The notes beneath the pieces were generated by a model that was not told where the DNA came from, ran no database searches, and saw nothing but the letters and a program-made list of their open reading frames with translations. A program made the position numbers and the translations under genes. A stretch of DNA of 64,000 nt, from assembly GCF_014642875.1 (NCBI RefSeq), contig NZ_BMJC01000002.1, forward strand, positions 372,001-436,000. The letters run 5' to 3'. This DNA comes from Puia dinghuensis (GTDB lineage: Bacteria; Bacteroidota; Bacteroidia; Chitinophagales; Chitinophagaceae). How positions within the stretch are numbered: the stretch's first letter is position 1; every line of letters starts with the position of its first letter. Below, one piece after another: positions 42,716 to 51,195 of this stretch.

Positions 42716-42996
42716 GGGCCAAGGTTCAATAGGTTGTCGGCCGTTGATTGGTCTTTGGCTGTTTTTACAAACTTGGTTCCTTGGTCTGTCTGAGCGCGTG
42801 TCAAATAGGCTCTAACGCCAAAAGGATCAACAACGTAGGCCTGACCGCCTTGTTCGAGGAATTCATAGATTTGTAATCTTGTCGACAACCCAGATACTTT
42901 CGTTTCTTCGTTTATCCAACCTAAATCCGTGATAGCCGTATGTTGATTTTCGTAAAATCCAGTACCTTTCCTAATACAAGTAATTCTAACTGCCAT
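42697..42996 (-). CDS. DUF3892-domain protein
   Basis: From MAVRITCIRKGTGFYENQHT (ATG at 42996) the protein has 99 residues with the pattern of DUF3892: AITDLGWINEE, EFLEQGGQAYVVDPFGVRAYLT, GTKFVKTAKDQSTADNLLNL (in outline). These small proteins have no established activity and often sit in variable regions. The upstream ATG at 43071 is less likely because the intervening 25 residues are unlike the family. It probably forms an operon with the two downstream genes. Confidence 0.75.
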   Translation of the reverse strand: MAVRITCIRKGTGFYENQHTAITDLGWINEETKVSGLSTRLQIYEFLEQGGQAYVVDPFGVRAYLTRAQTDQGTKFVKTAKDQSTADNLLNLGPCAGSL

Positions 42997-43109
42997 ATCT
43001 ATTAATTGTATCAAAAGTAATTCATACCTGTCAAAATAGTGAAAAATCAAATACGGTCCTAATATACACAAATAAACTAATATATATATCTTGCTACCAT
43101 TACACTTGT

Positions 43110-44048
43110 CTAAGCAATTTTTGTCCCCTGAACACTAAAGCCAGTCAAATACTCGATCAAGCATTGTGTAGTTGAAGCATATTGGCTGAACTCTCCCATC
43201 ATATTCTTTTTGCTATGGTTCAATTTAAACCCGGGCTTTTTTTCGAGCCTGCTCGCGTCCTTTTTCGCATATTCTATCTTAATGCCTTCCAGGAAATCGA
43301 ATAAGAAATCGACTTCAAATTTTCCACGGAAAGTTTGTTGCGGCGAACTCTTGGTCAACGCGGCTATTTTCTTTTGAATTTCTTGTTCTTGTAATTTGAC
43401 AGCCGACGGAAACAAGGCTTCAAGCGAGTTTAGGTCATAATTGGATTCAATCTTATCGAGATTTATCGTCTGGACGATCTTTTTTAATGAAAAATCATCA
43501 AGATTGAGGCGGGTTGCCCCCGAATTACTATTTGAATAATCCCGTTGGCAGGCGAGCCACGCATTAAAATAGGCAGTTGCTCTATGGAATTCGTCTTGCC
43601 TTTCTTTAAATGCTTTTGTAAGAAAAGCCCATTCGGGATCGTCCTCAAGGTAGTTGAATTCAGCCTTCAAAATCCGAACGAACGCTTCGTAAGTAGTGTA
43701 AAAATTTTCAACTGAATAGACAGGAGTTTCGTAAATCCCTTGGCCGTTTGGGTAAGGTTCGTCAAAATCGCGATCAATAAAATACAAAAACTTTATGCTT
43801 GAGTATTCCTGTTTTTCTTTGAAAAGTCGATACAGTCGCAAGACCTCTATCTTTCCACCGCAATGGAACGGAATAATCTCTTCGGGAGAGTACCCAGTCC
43901 GCATTTCTATCCTATTAAAGTAATATTTTGCGTCATCCCCTTCAAAACAACAAAATAGACTGTTTGGGTATTGTTCTTTCATTCGGGTGATCTTTGTGAA
44001 TATGACGGTTGCTCCCTTTCGACTTTCTCGCAATTCTTCAACATTCAT
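43110..44048 (-). CDS. DUF4435 (TOPRIM-like) protein, AriB-like
   Basis: The 312-residue protein has FCCFEGDDAKYYFNRI (about 32-47, with Glu36) and FLYFIDRDFDEP (about 87-98, with Asp92, Asp94 and Asp96), the acidic residues expected for a TOPRIM-like metal site. VYSVENFYTTYEAFV is typical of DUF4435. Its start lies 14 bp after the stop of the AAA ATPase gene. In the PARIS anti-phage system the DUF4435 protein (AriB) is a nuclease released by the ATPase partner when a phage anti-restriction protein is sensed. The pairing fits, but many ATPase-DUF4435 pairs exist, so the PARIS call is inference. Confidence 0.82.
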   Translation of the reverse strand: MNVEELRESRKGATVIFTKITRMKEQYPNSLFCCFEGDDAKYYFNRIEMRTGYSPEEIIPFHCGGKIEVLRLYRLFKEKQEYSSIKFLYFIDRDFDEPYPNGQGIYETPVYSVENFYTTYEAFVRILKAEFNYLEDDPEWAFLTKAFKERQDEFHRATAYFNAWLACQRDYSNSNSGATRLNLDDFSLKKIVQTINLDKIESNYDLNSLEALFPSAVKLQEQEIQKKIAALTKSSPQQTFRGKFEVDFLFDFLEGIKIEYAKKDASRLEKKPGFKLNHSKKNMMGEFSQYASTTQCLIEYLTGFSVQGTKIA

Positions 44049-44062
44049 AATAGTGATGCGGT

Positions 44063-45520
44063 TTAGGAGTTATTTTCTTGAGTGGGGTTTATGTATGACA
44101 CGTATTTGTTCATTTCTTCGGCAAAAGAATCCAGGTCATTGTCGAAAATAAAAGGAGAATGCGTGACGGATAAGAGAAGTTTGCATTTCTTGGATTTCAA
44201 AATATCTGGCAATAGTTTTCTCTGCCATTCGAGGGACAAAGACAACTCGGGTTCATCGAAAAGAACGATAAGGTTCTCTGCCTTGTTAAAGATTATTTTG
44301 CTGAACATTGATATAATTTGCTTCTCTCCGGATGAAAGGTTTCGCAATTCAATGCTTTGGTCACTGTTTTGGTTCACGATGTCAATCGTGACCTTGCTTT
44401 CATTGTAAATCACTTTTTTTCCGGTCAGGTAACTATTGCAGGTTGATTCGAATGCTTTTATCGCGTTATCCAAGTCTTTTTGCTGGTCGTAGGCTTTAAC
44501 CAGTTTGGACAAGAAGTTCAGTAAATACCTGTAATTGTCCGACTGAAAAACCTCTCCAGACTTAATTAGGTCCAATATCCTCGTTTTATTTTCGTCCGTA
44601 ATATTTGGGCCAACACGTTCCAGGATTATTTTAAGCAATTTAGGATCGAGTCTTTCTTTTATGTCACTGTCAAGTTGGGGAGGGCCTTCGAGGTACTGGC
44701 TTAACATTTCGCCAGTGATCTCGGAAAATCCCAAGATCGCGGAGTTTTTTATGACTTCCAGAACTTCAGTGAATGTGTTACTGACGTCGTCCATTCCAAA
44801 CTGGATGAGACGTTTATCGTCCTGGGGAATATTAATGTCGTTGACCGATCCAAGTTTGTGCAACTCTTCTTCGATTCGTCGATATGTTGGAAAATATAGG
44901 ATATCGGCATCAAGTTCCTTAGCGATCACTCTCCGGGCTTCATCCAGTTTGCCGGACTTCCCGGAAAACATGTACTGAAGGTGGCGTCTGATAAAGGAAC
45001 TGGGGTAGTGTAACTGACTGCCAAGTCTGGATACGATTTCATTGAAATCAGAATGGCTGATCTTTTTGCCTGATTCAAGATTAAATGAGATGAATTCGTG
45101 CTCCCGTTCTGTTAAATTCTTTTGTATATAATCAGAGACAAGCAGCTCTTGTCTATTCCTATGCAAATCTTCTTCGTTTGAAAAAACTAAGTCATCTTTT
45201 TCGATGGTTATATTTTTGCCGCTATTAAATTCGACAGAGATGCTTTTGAACTCTAATGTTCGTAACTTATTAAAACGACCAGTCAACGTATAATAGAGAG
45301 CGTTTAGGACTGACGTCTTGCCGATTCCGTTCTCACCAATTAGAACCCTGAACTTCTGGTCGAAGTTTAAATGAATGTTGCGGTCTCCAAATAGTGCCTC
45401 GATTCTAAAATACTTGATATTATGTTCTTTCGTCAGTGGATCCATTCCGAATATTCTTTTCTGTTCGTTAGAGAGCGGCAATATAACAAGTGCATGCCTA
45501 TTGGAAAACCGTTTTTTCAC
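44063..45520 (-). CDS. AAA/ABC-type ATPase, AriA-like
   Basis: The 485-residue protein has a Walker A GENGIGKTS (residues 62-70), an ABC-type signature LSSGEKQIISMF (from about 395), Walker B LIVLFDEPEL (about 417-426, Asp422 and Glu423) and a switch His in THSPF (about 453-457), like SMC/OLD-type ATPases. A helical insert sits between them (about 150-390). No nuclease domain is fused, unlike OLD proteins. Directly downstream is a DUF4435 gene, the arrangement of PARIS, where AriA cages AriB. AT-rich, with presumed acquisition. Confidence 0.88.
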   Translation of the reverse strand: MKKRFSNRHALVILPLSNEQKRIFGMDPLTKEHNIKYFRIEALFGDRNIHLNFDQKFRVLIGENGIGKTSVLNALYYTLTGRFNKLRTLEFKSISVEFNSGKNITIEKDDLVFSNEEDLHRNRQELLVSDYIQKNLTEREHEFISFNLESGKKISHSDFNEIVSRLGSQLHYPSSFIRRHLQYMFSGKSGKLDEARRVIAKELDADILYFPTYRRIEEELHKLGSVNDINIPQDDKRLIQFGMDDVSNTFTEVLEVIKNSAILGFSEITGEMLSQYLEGPPQLDSDIKERLDPKLLKIILERVGPNITDENKTRILDLIKSGEVFQSDNYRYLLNFLSKLVKAYDQQKDLDNAIKAFESTCNSYLTGKKVIYNESKVTIDIVNQNSDQSIELRNLSSGEKQIISMFSKIIFNKAENLIVLFDEPELSLSLEWQRKLLPDILKSKKCKLLLSVTHSPFIFDNDLDSFAEEMNKYVSYINPTQENNS

Positions 45521-45808
45521 CTATTTGTTGTGCGAAAGACAGATTTTGGGCTTGATGACTGGAAAGAATCCTGCGCCGGCGTCGGATGTTTATTTCTCAA
45601 ACTGGTGATTTGCAAATATTTAAGATCGTTGGGTGTCTTGACAGAGTTACAGACAAAATTGTGAAGCTATAATAAACGCCCCTTTCGACCTTGTCAACTT
45701 GAGAGTTTCGCACTAAACATACTAGCAATTCGTTTGCATTTTGAACTTGATCTTTTGGTCTGGCGTAGGTGAGAATTTCCGTTACATTCCGTTCTCCCCA
45801 TGTGCTGA
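45521..45808. other. Intergenic, ~290 bp
   Basis: Upstream region of the ATPase gene and junction to the recombinase fragment. An abrupt change to coding-like sequence occurs just after a stop at about 45806. No RNA gene was recognised. Confidence 0.4.
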
Positions 45809-46300
45809 ATACTCCTTACAAGGTCAGAACAAAAAGCCAAGCGGAAAGATATTAGGTCACTCGCCGAACAGATCGACTCGGCGGGTAATGATATCGTCAG
45901 GGGGCGGCAATTGCTGTTGAAGGAAGAAATAGACGCCCAGGATTTCCGGGAGATCAAGAGGGAAAATGAAAGGAAGATCGAAAGGCTGGAGGCCCGGCTA
46001 ATCGAGGTTTCCAGTCTCTCCGCCAACATAGAACCCCTGCTGGAAAAAGCCGTTTCGAATCTGGCCCACCTGGACGAACTATATCAAGACGGGGATACAA
46101 AGCGGAAGCGAACGATCATTGGTTCGATTTATCCTGAAAAACTCACTTTTGACGGTTTTCAATATCGAACCACGCGCGTCAATGAAGCGGTTGAGTTAAT
46201 ATACACGCTGGACGCGGGTTTCAGCCAAAAAGAAACAGGACAAACCAAAGAAGATTTTGACTTGTCCTGTTTGGTGACCCGGGCGGGATTAGCTCCGCTG
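45809..46300 (+). pseudogene. C-terminal stump of a large serine recombinase
   Basis: The open frame (beginning after a stop at 45806) reads RSEQKAKRKDIRSLAEQID, continues with a coiled-coil (EEIDAQDFREIKRENERKIE) and SANIEPLLEKAVSNLAHLDELY, and ends GSIYPEKLTFDGFQYRTTRVNE. This is the coiled-coil and tail of a large serine recombinase of the kind found on integrative elements in this group. The catalytic and zinc-ribbon parts are missing. It enters the family-B sequence in frame (LSCLVTRAGLAPLIP). It lies 165 bp from the tRNA-Arg 3' end, so it is a plausible relic of an integrated element. Confidence 0.75.
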
Positions 46301-46306
46301 ATCCCA
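46274..46306 (+). repeat. Family-B repeat, copy 4, fused to the recombinase stump
   Basis: Exact GTGACCCGGGCGGGATT plus TAGCTCCGCTGATCCC. The same 17-mer forms the 3' end of tRNA-Arg at 46439-46455, making a direct repeat 165 bp apart that resembles an attachment-site pair. Confidence 0.75.
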
Positions 46307-46412
46307 GCGCCCTGCGAGGGCCTTACCCAACGACCCCAGCACCTGTCGGCGCTGCGGCTTTTTCATTTGTCCGCTCACACGAGTAAACTCGCGCCGCTCC
46401 CAAACGAAAAAA

Positions 46413-46433
46413 CCCCTCAGCAGAGCTGAGGGG
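46413..46433 (-). terminator. Terminator of tRNA-Arg(UCU)
   Basis: CCCCTCAGC/GCTGAGGGG with loop AGA; on the minus strand it is followed by six T (46407-46412). The same hairpin is copied at 21932-21960. Confidence 0.85.
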
Positions 46434-46439
46434 TCGTTG

Positions 46440-46513
46440 TGACCCGGGCGGGATTCAAACCCACGACCACCTGCTTAGAAGGCAGGAGCTCTATTCAGCT
46501 GAGCTACCGGGTC
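46440..46513 (-). tRNA. tRNA-Arg (anticodon UCU)
   Basis: A 74-base cloverleaf: acceptor GACCCGG/CCGGGTC, D stem GCTC/GAGC, anticodon stem CCTGC/GCAGG with loop CTTCTAA (anticodon TCT), T stem GTGGG/CCCGC with loop TTTGAAT, discriminator A. The CCA end is not encoded. The anticodon reads AGA/AGG arginine codons. The 3' end is copied as the family-B repeats and lies beside a recombinase stump, so the gene has probably served as an integration site. Confidence 0.95.
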
Positions 46514-46591
46514 GAATAACCTCCGAGGACAACTTAGGACAGCCCTCAGCGGCCGGCAAAAATAAAAAATTTCCCCTTCCTCGCCAAACCG

Positions 46592-46620
46592 TTTTGCATC
46601 CCGGGTTTTACCTACCTTCG
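46592..46620 (+). promoter_or_regulatory. Promoter of the uracil-DNA glycosylase gene
   Basis: TTTTG (46592-46596) and TACCTTCG (46613-46620) are 16 bp apart and lie about 25 bp before the ATG, a fair match to the Bacteroidota -33/-7 pattern. Confidence 0.55.
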
Positions 46621-46643
46621 ACCAAAACCATTCACCACTATCT

Positions 46644-47315
46644 ATGGACGTAAAGATCGAAGAAAGCTGGAAAGAAGTCCTCAAACAGGAATTCAACAAA
46701 CCCTATTTTCTCCAGATCGTCACCCACCTCAAGACGGAAAGAATCTCCGGCAAAACCATCTACCCGCCCGGCAGCCTCATCTTCAACGCCTTCAACACCA
46801 CCCCCTTCGATAAGGTCAAGATCGTCCTCCTCGGGCAGGATCCCTATCATGGCCCCGGCCAGGCGATGGGACTCAGCTTCTCCGTCCCCAAAGGCATCCC
46901 CCAGCCCCCATCCCTCGTCAATATATTTAAAGAACTGCACCAGGACATCGGCATGCCCATCCCCAACAATGGCGACCTTACCCCCTGGGCCGAACAAGGC
47001 GTCCTCCTGCTCAATGCCTCCCTCACCGTCCGTGCCAACGAACCCATGAGCCACGCCAAGATCGGCTGGGCAGAATTCACCGACGCCGTCATCTCCAAGG
47101 TCTCAGCGCTAAAAGAGCACACCGTCTTTCTGCTGTGGGGCAAGTTCGCCCAGGAAAAGCAAGCCCTCGTCGACGAAACCAAACACCTCGTGCTGAAAGC
47201 CGCCCACCCCTCCCCCTTCTCGGTGGACAAAGGCTTCTTCGGCTGCCGGCACTTCTCCAAGGCCAACGCCTGGCTCGTAAAAAACGGCATCGACCCCACC
47301 GACTGGATGCTCTAG
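46644..47315 (+). CDS. ung: Uracil-DNA glycosylase (family 1)
   Basis: The 223-residue protein has the water-activating motif GQDPYHG (64-70, with Asp66), LLLNASLTVRANEPMSH (121-137) with the uracil-binding Asn124, and the leucine-loop motif HPSPFSV (188-194, with His188). These give full family-1 activity: removal of uracil from DNA in base-excision repair. The reading frame is of normal length. It lies in visibly GC-richer backbone DNA that starts after the tRNA gene. Confidence 0.97.
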   Translation: MDVKIEESWKEVLKQEFNKPYFLQIVTHLKTERISGKTIYPPGSLIFNAFNTTPFDKVKIVLLGQDPYHGPGQAMGLSFSVPKGIPQPPSLVNIFKELHQDIGMPIPNNGDLTPWAEQGVLLLNASLTVRANEPMSHAKIGWAEFTDAVISKVSALKEHTVFLLWGKFAQEKQALVDETKHLVLKAAHPSPFSVDKGFFGCRHFSKANAWLVKNGIDPTDWML

Positions 47316-47464
47316 CACAAGACCGGTCTTTGGGCTTTCCCCGCCGCCGCAAACCAAAGCTATGCGGCGGGTCGGGCTCTACGCTATAGTCCTCGCCTTC
47401 GGCTCCGGGCTGCCGCTCCGATCCCTAACGCAACCCAATAACTAACTATCCCCTAAATTGCAGC
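47316..47464. other. Intergenic with GC-rich inverted repeat
   Basis: A CCGCCGC/GCGGCGG stem lies about 30-60 bp after the glycosylase stop and may act as a weak terminator or REP-like element. No gene was found. Confidence 0.4.
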
Positions 47465-48244
47465 ATGAATCAATCAGCGAAGGGCACCCCCCCGTCCCCC
47501 CTCTGGTCCATCCTCGGTCCCCTATGGGCCATCTGGGTCATCGCCCTCTTCACTATCACCATGCTACTATTCTTACCGTTCTTCCTCCTCTTTAGTTATT
47601 TCCGTCCCGATCCGCAAAAGACCACTTTCTTCGCCCGAATGGCCCGCGTCTGGATGGGCGTCTTCCTCCCCCTCGCCGGCACCCCCCTGCGCGTCCGCGG
47701 CCGCGAAAAATTCGCACCCGGCCAGCCCTACATCGTCGTCTGCAACCATAACGCACTCCTCGACGTCCCCATCTCCTACCCAGGCATCCCCGGCGGCAAC
47801 AAAACCATCGCCAAGATCGAAATGGCCCGCATCCCCATCTTCGGCATGATGTACCGCACCGGCAGCGTCCTCGTCGATCGCAAAAGCGAAAACTCCCGCC
47901 GCGAAAGCTTTACAAAAATGAAAGAAGCCCTCGACATGGGGCTTCATATGTGCATCTATCCCGAAGGCACCCGTAACAAAACGACCGACCCCCTCAAATC
48001 CTTCCACGACGGCGCCTTCCGCCTGGCCCTCAACACTGGCAATCCCATCCTCCCCGCCATCATCTTCAACACCCGCAAAGTGATGCCCCCTGGCAGATCG
48101 TTCTACTTCCATCCCCATCGCCTCTACATGCACTTCCTCGACCCCATCACCCCTCAACCGGATGATACCGTCGAATCGCTAAAACAACGGGTATTCGACA
48201 TCATGTGGAAATACTACGTCGCCGGCCCGAACGCTCAACGCTGA
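47465..48244 (+). CDS. 1-acyl-sn-glycerol-3-phosphate acyltransferase (PlsC-type)
   Basis: The 259-residue protein has an N-terminal hydrophobic segment (WAIWVIALFTITMLLFLPFFLLF, about 21-43, in outline). The acyltransferase motif is NHNALLD (N94-H95-x4-D100), and YPEGTRNK (165-172) is the phosphate-binding motif. It should acylate lysophosphatidic acid at the inner membrane during phospholipid synthesis. The lptD gene converges from the other side, 40 bp away. Confidence 0.93.
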   Translation: MNQSAKGTPPSPLWSILGPLWAIWVIALFTITMLLFLPFFLLFSYFRPDPQKTTFFARMARVWMGVFLPLAGTPLRVRGREKFAPGQPYIVVCNHNALLDVPISYPGIPGGNKTIAKIEMARIPIFGMMYRTGSVLVDRKSENSRRESFTKMKEALDMGLHMCIYPEGTRNKTTDPLKSFHDGAFRLALNTGNPILPAIIFNTRKVMPPGRSFYFHPHRLYMHFLDPITPQPDDTVESLKQRVFDIMWKYYVAGPNAQR

Positions 48245-48284
48245 CCCCCGGCCCACACCAACACTGACCCGGCCCCAAACGCCC

Positions 48285-51089
48285 TTATTCATTGTAGAAA
48301 TACTTCGTCCGGTTGATCCGCAGGTCCTGCAATATCCCAGCCTTAGGACTAATCGTAATATTGAAATAATGGCTATAGCCGACAGGCGTCACATTGATCG
48401 TCATCTGCCAGCAATGCATATCGCGCGAGATATTCGTCGTTATCGACTGCAACTTCTGATACTTCAGGTCATAATACCCGTTGAGCCCGATCTTCCACTT
48501 GTCCGTCAGGTTGAAATCCCCGCTGAAGTTCAAGCTCGACGTAATGTTCGTCTGAAACCCGGAATAGTCCGGCTTCTCCGACTTCGTAAAATTGAACGCC
48601 ATTGACAGGTTCAACGACCAGGGAATATTGAAATCGGCAAACTGCCCGGCGTTGTGCTGGATATAGTTCAGCTGCGCCTGCTGCTCCTCCATCGTCATCG
48701 GCATCTGGTTCTGCTGCAGCTGCTGCTTCTGCTGCTCCAGCTTGGCATCCTTCGGCTTGCTCTTGAAGGTGGTGGAGATCGCCAGGTTGCCGGAGGTGAT
48801 CCGCCCCAGCGAGAAGCTCTTTCCCTGCCACGCATACTTATTCCTGTCGAAACCAAAAGTGTCGGTCTGGTACGGATCGAGCGAAGCCCCGCCGGTGATG
48901 TTGATGCTGTTCCACAGCGTGCTCCGGAAATAGAAGGTAATCGGTGACAGCTTGAACGAATCAGCCAGGTAGTTATAGCTTCCATTAAACCCAAAACCAT
49001 CGATGATCGTCGTCTTCTTCACCCCGGTGCTGCTCGTGTCCGATTTGCTCCGGGTCTTTATCTCGATATGGTTGTCCAATCCAAAGGATATCCCGCCAAA
49101 GCGCCCCTCGCCAAAAGGCCCATACGTCGATCCGTCGAAATACGACACCCGCTGCACATGCGAGATCTTCGTCGCCCCCGCCGCCGTATCATAAGGCGTC
49201 GTCAGGTTATAATAATAGGGCCCCGACATATCGGGCTTATAGCTGATACTGACGGTAGGCCGGATAACGTGCCGGATACCCATTAGTTTGCTGTATTTGC
49301 CAAACCCCTGGAAGGTTCCAAAGATAGCCGTCGCGAGACTCAGGCTAAAGGACATATCGTTGGCATAAAAGATCCCCTTCTGGATGCCGGCAGTATCCAC
49401 CCTGTTGGTCACCGGGTCATACTTGCGAAACAGCTTCCGCGAATACAGCCGGTTCTGGAAGCTGATACCTGGCGACACCTGAACTGCCCCCTTCAAAGGA
49501 AGGGCCAGCGTCAACGGGATACTGTTCTGCGCCCCCCACTGGAAGGTATCGGTGAGGCGCTTGAGACTAAACAGCGAGTCATAAAAGCTCGCCCCGCCGG
49601 CGATCGTAGTGTTAAGCCCCACCCCAAATTTCTCATACCACTTGGGCGCTCCTACAAAGGTGGTCCTGGCAAAGGGATAGATCGTCGGCGCTGTAAAAGC
49701 GATATTGGGCATGCTCACGTTCACGATCCTTGTAGAATTGTTCTGGTTGTGGGTACCGCTCACCGTCAGGTTATAGGTATTCTTGCCGACCCAGGTCTTG
49801 GAATAGGTCACCGAAGAGCTCAGCTGGTTGGTATAGTTCGCCGTCGGGTTGTTCAGCAGATATTGGTTGTATTTGGTCGAAGCCACATTCACATTGGCGT
49901 TGAAATTCGTCCCCGGCCTCGCCTTCTGGTCCATCTGGTGGCTCCAGTTGAAGCTAAACGTCTTGGACGTTGTGTAAGCATCCTTGCCGGCAGTCGCCAA
50001 TAACTTCGTATTCTGCAGCGCAAAATTCATGGTTCCGCTAAAATGGTATCTGACCCGGTATTCGGGGCTCACATAGAGGTTCCATCCCCCATAAGAGTAG
50101 AGGTTCGTGCGGAAGATCGCATCGAAGTTGTCGCTAAACACCTTGTAATACCCCAGCCCTTCCAGCCCCAGACCTGCCTGATCGTTGGCAGTGAATTGCG
50201 GCGGCAACAAGCCCGAATGACGCCCCTGCGACAAAGGAAAAAAGCCAAACGGGATGTATATCGGCAACGGCACACCCTCGAATTCAGGATGTATCGGCCC
50301 CGTAATGGCGAACTTCTTGTTGATGATCTTCATCTTATTCGTCCGGAAGGCAAAGTGCGGCGTATCCAGGTTACAGGTGGTAAAGATACCCTTCCATCCG
50401 AAATACTCCTCCGGCGTCATCTTCTTCATCTTCTCCGCATGCACGAACATCTCGCCCGAATTGGTGATCGTATTATGTGTGATCCCCTTCTGGGTTTTGA
50501 TATTATAGACGATCGAGTCGGAGGTCATCGTATTGTCTGTCTGAACCATTTTGGGAATGCCCACGGGCTTGCCGGCCGTATCTACTGTAGGATGTGCTAT
50601 CACCACATTCCGGTCCTGGTCATATACAATATGGTCGGCGGTGAGGTCCGCATCCTTATACTTCGCCTCGGCATTGGTATAAAGCGTGATGTTGCGGGTA
50701 GGGATGATCATGACGATCGAGTCGGAAGCCTTATAGTCGATGTTGGCCTCCAGCGTATCCTTGGATATCTTATATTCCGGAGTGTCGCTCCGCCTGGCCG
50801 AGAGCAGGGAGTCCGCCAGCCGTAAGACCGTGTCCTTCTCCGTCGTCACATCGTTCAATGGGGCCCGGGAGGGTAACACCGCCCGCGGCAGTATCGAATC
50901 AGGGCCAAGACGGGGCCGCGGTTTGCTCGTGTCGGCTCCGGTGATACCCCTGCCAGATGTTAGGATTTTGCAAAAACGGACGACACCCGGATAATTTGCT
51001 GGACTATTGAACGTTACTGAAAAGAATAAAGCAGTAAAAATCAATGTCAGTAAATATTTTGAGCTAATTTTGCGTCCGTTATTGTTCAT
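48285..51089 (-). CDS. LptD-like outer-membrane LPS-assembly protein
   Basis: The 934-residue protein has a signal peptide (LLTLIFTALFFSVTFNS, residues 14-30), an N-terminal OstA-like beta region (about 130-260: ITLYTNAEAKYKDADLTADHIVYDQDRN in outline, TSDSIVYNIKTQKGIT), then a large LptD-type barrel with many tyrosine-rich strands (LYSYGGWNLYVSPEYRVRYHF) ending in a short aromatic tail. A Gln-rich stretch (KLEQQKQQLQQNQMP) interrupts the C-terminal half. LptD inserts lipopolysaccharide into the outer leaflet, with LptE as plug, though LptE is not seen here. A TAnnTTTG-like element is present at 51130-51137. Confidence 0.82.
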   Translation of the reverse strand: MNNNGRKISSKYLLTLIFTALFFSVTFNSPANYPGVVRFCKILTSGRGITGADTSKPRPRLGPDSILPRAVLPSRAPLNDVTTEKDTVLRLADSLLSARRSDTPEYKISKDTLEANIDYKASDSIVMIIPTRNITLYTNAEAKYKDADLTADHIVYDQDRNVVIAHPTVDTAGKPVGIPKMVQTDNTMTSDSIVYNIKTQKGITHNTITNSGEMFVHAEKMKKMTPEEYFGWKGIFTTCNLDTPHFAFRTNKMKIINKKFAITGPIHPEFEGVPLPIYIPFGFFPLSQGRHSGLLPPQFTANDQAGLGLEGLGYYKVFSDNFDAIFRTNLYSYGGWNLYVSPEYRVRYHFSGTMNFALQNTKLLATAGKDAYTTSKTFSFNWSHQMDQKARPGTNFNANVNVASTKYNQYLLNNPTANYTNQLSSSVTYSKTWVGKNTYNLTVSGTHNQNNSTRIVNVSMPNIAFTAPTIYPFARTTFVGAPKWYEKFGVGLNTTIAGGASFYDSLFSLKRLTDTFQWGAQNSIPLTLALPLKGAVQVSPGISFQNRLYSRKLFRKYDPVTNRVDTAGIQKGIFYANDMSFSLSLATAIFGTFQGFGKYSKLMGIRHVIRPTVSISYKPDMSGPYYYNLTTPYDTAAGATKISHVQRVSYFDGSTYGPFGEGRFGGISFGLDNHIEIKTRSKSDTSSTGVKKTTIIDGFGFNGSYNYLADSFKLSPITFYFRSTLWNSINITGGASLDPYQTDTFGFDRNKYAWQGKSFSLGRITSGNLAISTTFKSKPKDAKLEQQKQQLQQNQMPMTMEEQQAQLNYIQHNAGQFADFNIPWSLNLSMAFNFTKSEKPDYSGFQTNITSSLNFSGDFNLTDKWKIGLNGYYDLKYQKLQSITTNISRDMHCWQMTINVTPVGYSHYFNITISPKAGILQDLRINRTKYFYNE

Positions 51090-51195
51090 ACGTATATAGA
51101 AAAAACGAATAGATCGCGGCGTGCGGTGACAAAAATAGCCATATCTCCCATAAGATTATGTGAAGATTAAAGGGAATTGGCAAAATAACATAACT

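Noticed and set aside
13984-46433. Hairpins and repeats as a CRISPR array
   Set aside because: Repeats are dispersed, irregularly spaced and differ; no cas gene or spacer-repeat periodicity is seen.
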